A DNA stretch of 64,000 bases, from positions 2,046,001 to 2,110,000 of the forward strand of contig NC_015389.1 of the NCBI RefSeq assembly GCF_000195315.1. The letters run 5' to 3'. The stretch's first letter is position 1. Every line of letters starts with the position of its first letter. This stretch comes from Coriobacterium glomerans PW2. GTDB lineage: Bacteria; Actinomycetota; Coriobacteriia; Coriobacteriales; Coriobacteriaceae. The notes beneath the pieces were generated by a model. That model was given only the letters and a program-made list of their open reading frames with translations. It searched no databases and was not told the DNA's origin. A program made the translations under genes and the position numbers. This document shows positions 8,658-18,080 of this stretch, piece after piece.

Positions 8658-9769
8658 CTGTACACCACCTGCGCTCTCTCACCGGGATGACCCTCGATGA
8701 CGCGCCCCATGGGAAACGGCTTGATGCCGCGCTCTTGAAACGCGGACGTGATCTTTGCCTCATCGTCGGAGTCGCACACGACGCTCATGCCGACCCCCAT
8801 GTTGAATGTCTGATATGCCTCGTCGGGAGTGAGCGCGGCAGCTTGGATGATGCAGCCGATGACGGCCGGTACCTCCCAAGCCGGGTTGTTCGGCGCGGCA
8901 CCGCGCATGACCTCGGCGCAAAGCCCGTTCGGGATCGCTCGAGCGAGATTCTCCGTGATGCCGCCGCCGGTGATGTGGGCCATCGCATGTATAGGCGAGC
9001 CATCGGCCAAGACCTCTGTAATCGCGCGCGCGTAGATCGCAGTCGGAGCCATTACCGCGTCGGCCATGCTCTGGCCGCCGAGATCGGCGCGAGGCCGCAT
9101 CAACTCGGCAGCCTTGGCAGATGCCTCGGGCGTACCAGGCTCGATGCCGACGGTGCCCAAAACGCGTCGTACCAGCGAATAACCATTCGAGTGGATACCC
9201 GAGCTCGGCAGACCGAGTATGACATCCCCCGCGTGCACGCGATGCGAACCGAGCATTTTGGGCCGGTCGACCGCACCGACGCAGAAACCGGCGAGATCGT
9301 AGTCGTCCGGTCTCATGACACCGGGATGCTCGGCCATCTCGCCGCCGATGAGTGCGCAGCCCGCCATGCGACAACCGCGCGCGATACCCGAGATGACCCG
9401 GGCGGCTTGAGTCGCGTCGAGTTTTCCGGTGGCGAGATAATCAAGAAAGAACAACGGCTCGGCACCGGAGGGCACGATGTCGTCGACGCACATGGCGACG
9501 AGATCTTGACCGACGCTGTCATGCCGACCGAGCAGCTGGGCCAAGGCGAGCTTCGTGCCGACACCGTCGGTACCGGACACGAGCACGGGATCCTCCATCC
9601 GCTTCAACGCCTCGGCTGAGAACAGGCAGCCGAAGCCCCCCAGACCACCGATCACCTCGGGGCGCGCGGTGCTGGCCGCGCACGCCCGGATAGCCTCGAC
9701 CGCCCGGGCGCCCTCGACCACATCCACACCAGCTTGGGCGTAGGTAACGTGCTCAGTGCTCTCGCTCAT
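8654..9769 (-). CDS. purM: Phosphoribosylformylglycinamidine cyclo-ligase (AIR synthetase)
   Basis: 371 residues from the ATG at 9769 (AGAGG seven bases upstream). It makes AIR from FGAM and ATP in the cytoplasm. Family marks in order: YAQAGVDVVEGARAV, DPVLVSGTDGVGTKLALAQ, CVDDIVPSGAEPLFFLDY, CALIGGEMAEHPGV, GLPSSGIHSNGYSLVR, and HITGGGITENLARAIP towards the end. Its stop overlaps the purN start by four bases. A 95-base gap separates it from purF upstream; no clear promoter was found there, so one purF-purM-purN transcript is likely. Confidence 0.96.
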   Translation of the reverse strand: MSESTEHVTYAQAGVDVVEGARAVEAIRACAASTARPEVIGGLGGFGCLFSAEALKRMEDPVLVSGTDGVGTKLALAQLLGRHDSVGQDLVAMCVDDIVPSGAEPLFFLDYLATGKLDATQAARVISGIARGCRMAGCALIGGEMAEHPGVMRPDDYDLAGFCVGAVDRPKMLGSHRVHAGDVILGLPSSGIHSNGYSLVRRVLGTVGIEPGTPEASAKAAELMRPRADLGGQSMADAVMAPTAIYARAITEVLADGSPIHAMAHITGGGITENLARAIPNGLCAEVMRGAAPNNPAWEVPAVIGCIIQAAALTPDEAYQTFNMGVGMSVVCDSDDEAKITSAFQERGIKPFPMGRVIEGHPGERAQVVYR

Positions 9770-9864
9770 CTGTGATCCTCTCAATCGAAGTGCGTCCATC
9801 AACTATATAGGTCGCGCGCCCGACGGTCGCGCGCCTCATGGCTCGGCCGCGTGGACTGTCTCTA

Positions 9865-11529
9865 TCAGCGATCCGCCTCGATCTCCGTGACGCTGCGCTC
9901 GGGTGCCTCTGCGACCCGCCCGGGAGAGATCGGCGCAAAACCCTCGAGAAACTTCTCGCGACCGAAGTCATCCGGAATCGAAACGGGATAGCGCCCGGTG
10001 AAGCACGCGGCGCAATGGCCTGCCCCCGGCACGCTCGCGATGAGGCCCTCGATCGAGAGGAACGCCAGAGTATCGGCACCGATGAAATCACAGACCTCTG
10101 CTGCGGACCTGGTCGCCGAGATAAGCTGATCCTGCGTGTCGGTATCGATGCCGTAGAAGCACGGCCAGACGACCTCCGGACAGTTCACGCGCACATGGAT
10201 CTCCCGCGCGCCGGCACCGCGCAGCATCCGCACGATCTGTCGCATCGTCGTGCCGCGCACGATCGAATCGTCGACGAGCACGAGGCGTCGGCCGGCCACG
10301 TTGTCGCGCAGCGGGTTGAGCTTCATGCGCACGCCCATCGCGCGAAGCTCCTGCGCAGGCTCGATGAACGTCCGGGCGATATAGCGGTTCTTGATGAGGC
10401 CCTCACCGAACGGGATGCCGCTCTCGTGCGCGAAGCCCTCGGCCGGAGGCAGACCGGAATCGGGAACGCCGATCACCATGTCCGCAGCGGCTGGAGCCTC
10501 CCGCGCGAGGCGCCTGCCCATATCATAGCGGCACGCGTACACCGACTTGCCATCCATGATCGAATCGGGTCGTGCGAAGTACACCTGCTCGAAGATGCAC
10601 GCCGCCGGCTCAGCGGGAGCGACGCCCCGCTCGGACACGATGCCTTCCGCCGAGATGCGCACGATCTCGCCGGGACGGATATCGCGCACGTACTCGGCGC
10701 CGACGATATCGAGGGCGCAGGTCTCCGAAGCCACGACCCAGCCATCTGGGCTCTCCTCCGCCGGGACCGAGACACCGCGATCGCCGACATGGTCCCTCTG
10801 CTTGGCCGGCAGCATGGAGACGTCTGCGTCGTCGAAACCAGGATTTGGCAGGCGCCCCAGCACGAGGGGCCGGATGCCGTTGGGATCGCGAAAGGCGTAG
10901 AGCGCCTGCTCGTTGATGAGGGTCATCGCATAGCCGCCGCGAATGATCTCCATCGTCTTGCGAATGCCCTCGCGCAGATGGCTCGTGCGCTGAGTGAAGT
11001 AGCCGATGAGCTGGGCTGCGACCTCGGAATCCGAATTCGACAGGAACGACGCGCCGAGATCGGCGAGCTGATCGCGCAGATCGTCGGTGTTGACGAGGGT
11101 GCCGTTGTGAGCCAGGGCGATGATCACATCGCCGATGGATGAAAGATGCGGCTGCGCGGCCTCCCAGCTCTTCGCACCGGCTGTGCCGTAGCGCACATGG
11201 CCGACGGCGAGCTGGCCGGGCAACGAGGAGAGATCCGCTTCCGAGAAGACCTGGCCCACGAGACCGAGATCCTTGCGCACCATGACCGTGGCACCGTCGC
11301 CGACGGCTATGCCGGCGGACTCCTGACCGCGGTGCTGAAGCGCGCGCAAACCGAAATACGTGAGACGCGCCACGTCGCGTCTCGGGGCCCATACGCCGAA
11401 TACGCCGCATTCCTCATGGAGGGCATCAGACTCCGGATTTACCCGTGCCTCGGGCACTCGCACAAGCGATGCAGACGGGACGAATCGCGAGGCGCGCGCC
11501 CCGGCCGCGATGAGGGTCTGGTGGGACAT
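9865..11529 (-). CDS. purF: Amidophosphoribosyltransferase (glutamine PRPP amidotransferase)
   Basis: 554 residues. First step of purine synthesis, making 5-phosphoribosylamine from PRPP and glutamine. The N-terminal 40 residues are a propeptide; cleavage before C41 (HEE/CGVFG) frees the catalytic cysteine of the class II amidotransferase. RALQHRGQESAGI and the PRPP loop LVLVDDSIVRGTTM are present. The four cysteines of the Bacillus-type [4Fe-4S] enzyme are all seen: ETCALD, PCFYGIDT and the pair in CAACFTGRYP. It is therefore the oxygen-sensitive, metal-containing form. AGAGG lies five bases before the ATG. It is first in the pur cluster and has a candidate extended -10 promoter at 11581-11608. 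Confidence 0.96.
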   Translation of the reverse strand: MSHQTLIAAGARASRFVPSASLVRVPEARVNPESDALHEECGVFGVWAPRRDVARLTYFGLRALQHRGQESAGIAVGDGATVMVRKDLGLVGQVFSEADLSSLPGQLAVGHVRYGTAGAKSWEAAQPHLSSIGDVIIALAHNGTLVNTDDLRDQLADLGASFLSNSDSEVAAQLIGYFTQRTSHLREGIRKTMEIIRGGYAMTLINEQALYAFRDPNGIRPLVLGRLPNPGFDDADVSMLPAKQRDHVGDRGVSVPAEESPDGWVVASETCALDIVGAEYVRDIRPGEIVRISAEGIVSERGVAPAEPAACIFEQVYFARPDSIMDGKSVYACRYDMGRRLAREAPAAADMVIGVPDSGLPPAEGFAHESGIPFGEGLIKNRYIARTFIEPAQELRAMGVRMKLNPLRDNVAGRRLVLVDDSIVRGTTMRQIVRMLRGAGAREIHVRVNCPEVVWPCFYGIDTDTQDQLISATRSAAEVCDFIGADTLAFLSIEGLIASVPGAGHCAACFTGRYPVSIPDDFGREKFLEGFAPISPGRVAEAPERSVTEIEADR

Positions 11530-11580
11530 AACATCCTCTCATGGGCGTGGTATGGCCGCGCCGAGCGGCGCGATCAACCT

Positions 11581-11608
11581 ATTATGGCATTGCAGCAGAT
11601 GCATGCAA
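11581..11608 (-). promoter_or_regulatory. Candidate purF promoter
   Basis: On the minus strand TTGCAT (11603-11608) and CATAAT (11581-11586) are 16 bases apart. The -10 is preceded by TG in the extended position (TGcCATAAT). It lies about 52 bases before the purF ATG. No PurR-box or guanine-riboswitch consensus was recognised nearby. Confidence 0.45.
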
Positions 11609-11693
11609 CGCCCATCACCGATATCACAGCCCGACCGTGACGCTCAACAGCTGTGACCCCGCGGTCCCGGCGTGCACAACGAAGGGGCTCCGT

Positions 11694-14015
11694 TTATGCA
11701 TCGGTCATGCGAGAGGCAGTTCCTTCGGACAGATCAATTAATGTCTCGAGCTCATTGACCCGAATTCTTGCGCGCGAAGCCGTAGCTAGGTTACGGCGCG
11801 CATCCATGTAAGAAAATGCGGAACGATCAAAACGAATGATGACCGATTGCACCTCGCCGGGATTCAGTTTGACAGACTCGAATCCCTGGAGCATCTCACG
11901 TTGTAGAACGCCCCCACCTATTAGTTCGACATAGGCCAAAATCGTTTCTATAGCACCTCTATCACCAAGGTTTCGTACCTGGACACGTATTTCTACATTA
12001 TCTTCTGAAATATGAGCTATCAGATCATGATACGATATATTGGTGTAACTCAGTCCGAAGCCAAAGGGATGAAGCGGACTCCCTGGTTCATCGAGATAAT
12101 CCGCATTTCCAAACGACCTGCGTTGATGATGATATACGGGCAACTGAGAAGCGTTCCGAGGATATGAGATACTGAGCTTTCCGCTTGGATTGTCCGCGCC
12201 GGTAAGCACGCGCGCTACTGCAGCCCCACCACTCTGTCCGGGATACCAGGCGATGAGCACGGCATCGGAAAGTTGCTCAAGTTCTTGGATATCATAGGGT
12301 CTGCCCTGTACGAGCACGCTAACCATCGGTTTTCCGAGCTTCGCAACCTCTCGTGCCATCTGCATCTGACACCCCCCGAGCGACAATGATGCAACGTCCA
12401 CGTTCTCACCCGAGTCCATGTTTGCTCCGCGTGATGAAACTGCTCCATTTCTGAGAAACTCCATGTTGAAGTTACGCTCGCTTGACCCTCCTAGACAAAG
12501 CACGACCGCATCGCTCGCTTGAGCACAAGCAAGCGCATCGTCCAGAGCTTCGTCCTGACCATCTATCTGTCTGATTTCGCAGCCCTTCGCATACGTGAAA
12601 GTTGCAGAGGGAGAGATCTTACGTAATTCATGAAGTATTGTCGCGGCAAGAGAATCATCATCTTGGGGGGCAGTGTAATCTCCAAGCATGCTGTATACGG
12701 AATCAGCATTCGGCCCTAACACTGCAATTGATTTACCAGACTCATCAAATGGCAACGTTCCGTTGTTTTTGACGAGCACCATCGTTCTTCGAGCTGTCTC
12801 GAAGTTGAGCTCGCGTGATCGTTTGAGTACGCGCTCATACTCTTCACCCGGATCAGTCAGCGGCGGACGATCGAACAGTCCGAGTAAAAATTTGATTGAA
12901 AGTACCCGAGCGACCGCACGATTCAGATCGAGCTCCGAGGTGAGGTTTTGCTTGATGGCAGAATCGACATGCAAGAATGCATCATCCCATAGACTCATAT
13001 CGACGCCAGCCGTCAATGCCGCTGCAGCGGCTGCCGATATTGTGGGATAAGGTCCGAATAGACGATCGAGGGCGATACCATCTGCCATGACGATCCCTTG
13101 GAAGCCTACATTCGTGCGAAGCACATCGGTGAGCAACGCGGTGTTGCTATGACAAGGGACTCCATCGATATCATTGTAGGCCGCCATGATTCCCACAGCT
13201 TCGCGTCCAGCGCGCATCAGCGGCATGTACACATCGTTGAATTCGCGATCGCCGATCACCACCGTGCCCGAATTGTGTCCTCCCTGCGCATCTCCTTGCG
13301 CTATGCAGTGCTTGAGAACGGCACCGACCGGTCTCTCTTGTGGCTCTCTGGTGTGAACGGGCCGGTCAAGAAAACTCGACCCGTGTCTTATGAGCCTGCC
13401 TTGAAAACCCTCCACTATCGCTTCGCTGTATTTTGCCGATAGATATGGCTCTTCACCAAAGCATTCCTCCGTCCTGCCCCATCTTGGATCGCGAGCCAAA
13501 TCAAGTGTTGACACGAGCGCAAGATCGACGCCCATGCAAGAGAGCTCGCGGCCCATTAGATGGGCACCCTCTCTGATCAGATCCGTATTAAACATGCAAC
13601 CTCGTCCGATATTTGTCGGATATGAAATGCCGTCAAGACCCTGATGTCCGTGTGGACACTCCTCGACGATAAGCGCTGGAATACCCCACCTCGAGTGGCT
13701 TTTGACGTAGTCTTGAATGAGATTTGTGATTCTCCAGCCATCTCGACCGCGAACACCATTTGTGAAATCAATCTTGGACCACGGATCAGCTCGAAATGCT
13801 CCATAGAGCGCGCCCAATCCCTTGGACCACTCGACATGTCGTTTAAACATGTCGGTAAGATACCAAGAACCTGTCTGTGACTGACTCACGCACTGCCAAC
13901 CATACAGGTGCTGATTTATCTGACCGATTTTCTCCTCGAGACTCATCCGGCCAAGCAGATCCTCGACGCGAGCCCGTATCGTGAGCGATGAATCTGTGTA
14001 GGGGAAATCAGACAT
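11694..14015 (-). CDS. Glycoside hydrolase family 3 (beta-glucosidase/beta-xylosidase type)
   Basis: 773 residues from the ATG at 14015, overlapping the PTS gene stop by eight bases. The N-terminal barrel starts with VEDLLGRMSLEEKIGQI. RDPRWGRTEECFGEEPYLS and GAVLKHCIAQGDAQGG line the active site. The nucleophile aspartate is expected in GFQGIVMADGIALDRL, at about D312. The second alpha/beta domain starts at about residue 430 (KSIAVLGPNADSVYSMLGDY). A fibronectin-III-like end follows, as in BglX-type enzymes. No signal peptide is seen, so it is intracellular and probably cleaves a sugar brought in by the adjacent PTS EIIC. Base composition is clearly AT-richer than in the pur genes. Beta-glucoside specificity is inferred. 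Confidence 0.88.
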   Translation of the reverse strand: MSDFPYTDSSLTIRARVEDLLGRMSLEEKIGQINQHLYGWQCVSQSQTGSWYLTDMFKRHVEWSKGLGALYGAFRADPWSKIDFTNGVRGRDGWRITNLIQDYVKSHSRWGIPALIVEECPHGHQGLDGISYPTNIGRGCMFNTDLIREGAHLMGRELSCMGVDLALVSTLDLARDPRWGRTEECFGEEPYLSAKYSEAIVEGFQGRLIRHGSSFLDRPVHTREPQERPVGAVLKHCIAQGDAQGGHNSGTVVIGDREFNDVYMPLMRAGREAVGIMAAYNDIDGVPCHSNTALLTDVLRTNVGFQGIVMADGIALDRLFGPYPTISAAAAAALTAGVDMSLWDDAFLHVDSAIKQNLTSELDLNRAVARVLSIKFLLGLFDRPPLTDPGEEYERVLKRSRELNFETARRTMVLVKNNGTLPFDESGKSIAVLGPNADSVYSMLGDYTAPQDDDSLAATILHELRKISPSATFTYAKGCEIRQIDGQDEALDDALACAQASDAVVLCLGGSSERNFNMEFLRNGAVSSRGANMDSGENVDVASLSLGGCQMQMAREVAKLGKPMVSVLVQGRPYDIQELEQLSDAVLIAWYPGQSGGAAVARVLTGADNPSGKLSISYPRNASQLPVYHHQRRSFGNADYLDEPGSPLHPFGFGLSYTNISYHDLIAHISEDNVEIRVQVRNLGDRGAIETILAYVELIGGGVLQREMLQGFESVKLNPGEVQSVIIRFDRSAFSYMDARRNLATASRARIRVNELETLIDLSEGTASRMTDA

Positions 14016-15333
14016 TCGCTTCAACCTTCATAGTTCGGTTAGACGCTATGACAAAAGGCAGGAACAAAACGATATCCAAGCCGATCAGCAAAACCGTGAG
14101 AATCGTTGCCGGTATGTCGCCTGAAGACGCAATATAGGTCTGTAAAACGGGTGGAGTTACCCACGGAGCGCTCACGGAGATTCTTCCGATAATGCCCACC
14201 GCCGTGCACGCGTAGGCGATAATGAGATTGATGGATGGGATTATCGCACATGGAATCATGAAAACGGGGTTTAACACAACTGGAAGACCGAACATCACGG
14301 GTTCGGTAATATTAAACAGAGTAGTGGTCACACCGAGTTTGGCAATCTTTCGATAATCGGGACGTCGCGAACTGATAAACAGTGCGATCGTCAGCGGTAG
14401 AATGCAACCCCCGCCACCGATAAGCCCGAAAGCATTGGTAAAATTCTCGGTGATGATATTTGGAATTGGTGCTCCATGCTGAAGCGCAAGCATGTTCTCT
14501 TGAAGCGCCTCGAGCATGGGAGCTTGGCGAATCGGTGCAAGGATGCTTGAGCCATGCATTCCGAACACCCAAAGCGTGTCGGAGACGAATTGCAGGCCAA
14601 GCATGCCGCCGACAGATAGCACGAGACCCTTGAGCGGTAATTGAATCGCTAACTCGATGAGCTGAGGGACGCTATATCCCGTAAAGGTGTCGAGCGCATA
14701 CACGAGAATGCCAAACAGAAGAACGACGAGCATTTCCGGAATCAGCGAGTTGAATGATTTTGCGACCGCCGGCGGCACACCATCAGGCATTTTTATCTTA
14801 AAACAATTGACGCGAGCCAACCGGCAGAAAAGCTCGGTGCTGATGAGTCCGCAGATCATTGCTGTCGCTACACCCGAAGATGAGGTGAGGGCCGTGGAGT
14901 ACACCCCTGTTGCTGTTGCCGTCGTTCCATCGGTAAGGGTTACCAGAGTTTCAAGGGGCATCACTATGAACATGGCTCCGACTGCGAGTACGCCGGAGTG
15001 CAATTCGCTGAACGCTGGATCGTTGATGAAGCCTCGACGGATATATTCTTTCGCAAGATTCGAACCAATTTGATAGGCGACAATGATCGCCATGATGTTC
15101 ATGGTTCCATTCGTGATGATAATCGCCAAACGAGATAAATAGCCCAGATCAACTATGTGTGCGATCGACTCGTTCGTGAACACGAGGGCATTTAGCAATG
15201 TCATCAACGACGCCGCCATGATAAGAGGCATCGTTTCGATAAAACTGTCTCGAATAGCAACAAGATGACGCTGGCTGCTCACCTTTGCCATGATAGGCAT
15301 GAGTTTGTCTGCGAATCTATCGATAACGTTCAT
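14008..15333 (-). CDS. PTS transporter subunit EIIC, cellobiose/lactose family
   Basis: 441 residues with about ten hydrophobic segments. It opens with FADKLMPIMAKVSSQRHLVAIRDSFIETMPLIMAASL, the usual start of CelB-type EIIC proteins. The substrate-site region is GAPIPNIITENFTNAFGLIGGGGC, followed by SVSAPWVTPPVLQTYIASSGD. AAGGGGGACGG precedes the ATG. It forms a two-gene operon with the GH3 enzyme. No EIIA or EIIB gene lies in the window, so phosphoryl transfer must use subunits encoded elsewhere. It is divergent from the ROK repressor, which probably controls it. Confidence 0.9.
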   Translation of the reverse strand: MNVIDRFADKLMPIMAKVSSQRHLVAIRDSFIETMPLIMAASLMTLLNALVFTNESIAHIVDLGYLSRLAIIITNGTMNIMAIIVAYQIGSNLAKEYIRRGFINDPAFSELHSGVLAVGAMFIVMPLETLVTLTDGTTATATGVYSTALTSSSGVATAMICGLISTELFCRLARVNCFKIKMPDGVPPAVAKSFNSLIPEMLVVLLFGILVYALDTFTGYSVPQLIELAIQLPLKGLVLSVGGMLGLQFVSDTLWVFGMHGSSILAPIRQAPMLEALQENMLALQHGAPIPNIITENFTNAFGLIGGGGCILPLTIALFISSRRPDYRKIAKLGVTTTLFNITEPVMFGLPVVLNPVFMIPCAIIPSINLIIAYACTAVGIIGRISVSAPWVTPPVLQTYIASSGDIPATILTVLLIGLDIVLFLPFVIASNRTMKVEANV

Positions 15334-15402
15334 CCGTCCCCCTTCAGATTCATTACATCTTTTTCAAAGTGATTTAAAAAGCTCATTTAATTTAGCATTT
15401 TT

Positions 15403-15428
15403 ATGGAATACGTATATACCGATTCCAT
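15403..15428. promoter_or_regulatory. Inverted repeat in PTS/ROK divergent region
   Basis: ATGGAAT (15403-15409) and ATTCCAT (15422-15428) form a perfect seven-base inverted repeat with a 12-base AT-rich spacer containing TATATA. It lies 70 bases before the PTS gene start. It may be a regulator site or overlap the PTS promoter. Confidence 0.4.
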
Positions 15429-15504
15429 CAACGGTTGGAAGATCAGCTTAAACGGCAACGCATAATCCCTCATTGGCTTGAGCAGATCGGACTAATTGCA
15501 TCAC

Positions 15505-15534
15505 TTGGGCGATGTCCGCCCTTTACGGTAGAAT
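15505..15534 (+). promoter_or_regulatory. Candidate promoter of the ROK repressor gene
   Basis: TTGGGC (15505-15510) and TAGAAT (15529-15534) are 18 bases apart. The predicted transcription start, about 15541, falls at the operator-like palindrome at 15543-15558, consistent with autorepression. Confidence 0.4.
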
Positions 15535-15542
15535 CATTGTAA

Positions 15543-15558
15543 TTTAAACTTGTTTAAA
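15543..15558. promoter_or_regulatory. Palindromic operator candidate for the ROK repressor
   Basis: TTTAAAC-TT-GTTTAAA is a perfect inverted repeat with seven-base arms. An overlapping longer repeat, AAACTT...AAGTTT, extends to 15564. It lies just downstream of the repressor's own -10. A TTTAAA-rich partial match lies at 15373-15391 in front of the PTS gene. Confidence 0.5.
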
Positions 15559-15610
15559 AAGTTTCCCGTTTGAAGAATGAAGCGTTCTCAAACAGAAGGC
15601 AGGTAAGCCT

Positions 15611-16744
15611 ATGCCAGATACGCGAGACCAGAGATCTCGCCAGTCAAAATCTCACGGTTCCCTTTTTCGTCTCATTGCCGCAAGCCCTTCACCCATGACG
15701 ATGAAACAGCTCTCGATGAGTTTGGGGGTCAGCCTTCCTACGGTTTATCAAAATGTCAGCGAACTGATCGAGAGGGGTCTCGTTCGTTCTTGCGGTGAGC
15801 AAAGCTCGTCCGGAGGAAGAAGACCAAATAGTGTCGGCATCAACGCCGGCGCACGCATATCTTTAGGGATATCGCTTGCGGGCGATAGCATCAGTTCAGT
15901 CGCTGTCGACCTTCAAGGTCACACCATCTACTCGAGTTGCATAGCTAGGGAGCTTCCACGATCCGCAGATGCGTTGGCCGACCTTCTACAAGAAGAAACC
16001 GAAAGATTTCTCAAGGCCACGAGCTTCTCACGTGGACTGCTGCTCGGAGTAATGATCGCGATTCCCGGCTTCATAGACCGCGAAAGCGATACCATCTTCA
16101 ATTCTCCCCTTGCAGGGCTCTCGGATATCCCGATCACCCTGCTCACCGATGGTCTTCCTGTACCCGCATACGCCGAGGCCGCCGCAGTCTGCGGCGGCTG
16201 CGCCGAGTACCATACGAGACCTTCCGACTGCAATATGGCGTATCTGTCAATTGAGCACGAAGTCAGTGGTTCCGTTTTTCTAGACGGAAGACCCTATATA
16301 GGCAACAACAACAGAAGCGCTGAGTTCGGCCACATCTGCGTTGAGGAAAACGGTAAGACCTGCGCCTGCGGAAATCGCGGATGCCTTGAGACGTATTGCT
16401 CCGCTACTAGAATCGAGCGGGACAGCGGGTTGTCACTCGACCAATTTTTTGATGCTCTTGGACGAAGAAGCGCCGAGGAACGTGAGATCTGGAATGATTA
16501 CGTCGAGCATTTAGCACGCGGTATCGCGACGATCATCACCTGCTTCGACTGCGAAGTGGTGATCGGGGGTCGAATCTGTCAGTTTCTCGGCCCGCATTTC
16601 GATAACATCTTGCTTCATATAGGTGAACGCAAACTATTCAACTCGCATGATTATCCATCGGTGATACTGAGTAAACACGCACAGTACGGGATCCCACTGG
16701 GAGCTGCGCTCATGCTCATTGAGGATTTCATCAGCCATGCATAG
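15611..16744 (+). CDS. ROK-family transcriptional repressor (NagC/XylR type)
   Basis: 377 residues. The N-terminal winged helix-turn-helix (SPMTMKQLSMSLGVSLPTVYQNVSELIERGLV, residues 30-60) is followed by a ROK kinase-like domain. That domain contains RISLGISLAGDSISSVAVDL and the zinc motif CACGNRGCLETYCS in the second half. ROK proteins with a DNA-binding head repress sugar genes and release DNA when a sugar binds. It faces the PTS-GH3 operon and precedes the fucosidase. Palindromes at 15403 and 15543 are candidate sites. AT-richer than the genes from 18.2 kb onward. The effector sugar is not readable. Confidence 0.88.
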   Translation: MPDTRDQRSRQSKSHGSLFRLIAASPSPMTMKQLSMSLGVSLPTVYQNVSELIERGLVRSCGEQSSSGGRRPNSVGINAGARISLGISLAGDSISSVAVDLQGHTIYSSCIARELPRSADALADLLQEETERFLKATSFSRGLLLGVMIAIPGFIDRESDTIFNSPLAGLSDIPITLLTDGLPVPAYAEAAAVCGGCAEYHTRPSDCNMAYLSIEHEVSGSVFLDGRPYIGNNNRSAEFGHICVEENGKTCACGNRGCLETYCSATRIERDSGLSLDQFFDALGRRSAEEREIWNDYVEHLARGIATIITCFDCEVVIGGRICQFLGPHFDNILLHIGERKLFNSHDYPSVILSKHAQYGIPLGAALMLIEDFISHA

Positions 16745-16760
16745 CATGGAGGTACAGAAT

Positions 16761-18080
16761 ATGGAAGCTGCGGACACTTCACAAAGACTCGATATCGTCA
16801 AACATGGCTCTGGTTTGCAGGAGACGTATGACGGTGTATCCGATGTCGTGCTCAGGAAAATCGAAGCGTTTCGCGATCTCAAAATCGGCGTCATCTTCCA
16901 TTGGGGGCTCTATTCCTTAGCTGGAATAGTCGAATCGTGGCAGCTCTCCGAAGAAGATACGTGGGCGCGCAAAAAACCATGGCGCGATGACCTCTCTACA
17001 CTTCGTCGGGACTATTGGGGCCTTGCAGACAAGTTCAATCCGACACGATTCCATCCCGATGAGTGGGCTCGCATCTGCAATGAGGCCGGCATCAGATACA
17101 TGCTGTTCACGACGAAGCATCACGACGGCTTCAACATGTTCGGAACCGACGCTTCAGCATTCTCCGTTCTGAACACCCCTTTTAAACGCGATGTGTTCAG
17201 TGCTGTTTCCGAAGCGTTTCAGCGAGCTCATATCCTGACAGGAGCATATTATTCAAAGCCTGACTGGCACTCTCCCTTTTACTGGGAACATGGATCTAAG
17301 CCTCGGGGACGCTACGCTTCCTACGATCCTTTGCAAAAACCTGAGAAATGGCGAGCGTTCAACAAGTTCGTCAAACGACAACTCGTGGAGATCTGCAGCA
17401 AGTATGGACCGCAGGAGATCCTATGGCTTGACGGCGGATGGGTTAATAGGGATAACAACGAAATACTGGACATGGACGATATCGTAGCCGCGCTTCGGAC
17501 GGTACGAGCTGACCTCATCGTGGTTGATCGCACGTTAGGCGGCAAATATGAGAACTATGTCACACCTGAACGCATGATTCCATCCATCACTCCGATCAAA
17601 GCTTGGGAGAGCGGCATTCCGCTCGCAAAAAACTGGGGTTATGTTCCTCGAGACTCGTATAAACCATTTGAAGAGATTCTTGACGATCTCATTTGTATCG
17701 TTTCCAAAGGAGGGAATGCTCTTTTCGGTATCGGGCCAAAGCCAAACGGAGAGCTTCCCTATGAAGCGCTCGACATCCTAGCTCGGCTGGGATCCTGGCT
17801 TTCTAACTACGGGGAAGGTATCTATAAGACGAGACCGCTTGTGTTACCAGATGGGTTTCCCCCTGATGTTTATGGAACGCGTCGCGATCACACCTGCTAT
17901 CTATTCGCACGAACGCACGGGAAAGACCGTACGTTTGATCTGTCGCCTCTTCTCGATGACTTTGATACTCCCGAACTGCTCAATCAATCAGGTTGCTTAC
18001 ATTTTTTGAGCAGAGGATCTACGATTACCGTTCGAGAAATCCGAGAGCGCTATGCTGTCATACGTCTTGAGAAACGATGA
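16761..18080 (+). CDS. Alpha-L-fucosidase, glycoside hydrolase family 29
   Basis: 439 residues from the ATG at 16761, chosen because GGAGG lies eight bases upstream; the frame is open to 16719, overlapping the repressor. GH29 marks are KIGVIFHWGLYSL, the KHHDGFNMF substrate-binding pair (H120, H121) and GQRAHILTGAYYS-like strands. The nucleophile motif EILWLDGGW puts it at about D224. CIVSKGGNALFGIGPKPNGELP is the usual end of the barrel. No signal peptide is visible, so it acts inside the cell on imported fucosylated oligosaccharides or fucosides. It follows the ROK repressor by 16 bases and is probably co-regulated. No fucose isomerase, kinase or aldolase lies nearby. Confidence 0.9.
   Translation: MEAADTSQRLDIVKHGSGLQETYDGVSDVVLRKIEAFRDLKIGVIFHWGLYSLAGIVESWQLSEEDTWARKKPWRDDLSTLRRDYWGLADKFNPTRFHPDEWARICNEAGIRYMLFTTKHHDGFNMFGTDASAFSVLNTPFKRDVFSAVSEAFQRAHILTGAYYSKPDWHSPFYWEHGSKPRGRYASYDPLQKPEKWRAFNKFVKRQLVEICSKYGPQEILWLDGGWVNRDNNEILDMDDIVAALRTVRADLIVVDRTLGGKYENYVTPERMIPSITPIKAWESGIPLAKNWGYVPRDSYKPFEEILDDLICIVSKGGNALFGIGPKPNGELPYEALDILARLGSWLSNYGEGIYKTRPLVLPDGFPPDVYGTRRDHTCYLFARTHGKDRTFDLSPLLDDFDTPELLNQSGCLHFLSRGSTITVREIRERYAVIRLEKR

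Noticed and set aside
9838-11142. A 434-codon open frame on the plus strand
   Set aside because: Antisense to purF, whose propeptide, cysteines and PRPP loop are all in place.
11530-11693. Purine or PRPP riboswitch before purF
   Set aside because: The gap is short and shows none of the conserved loops of purine riboswitches; only a promoter candidate is supported.
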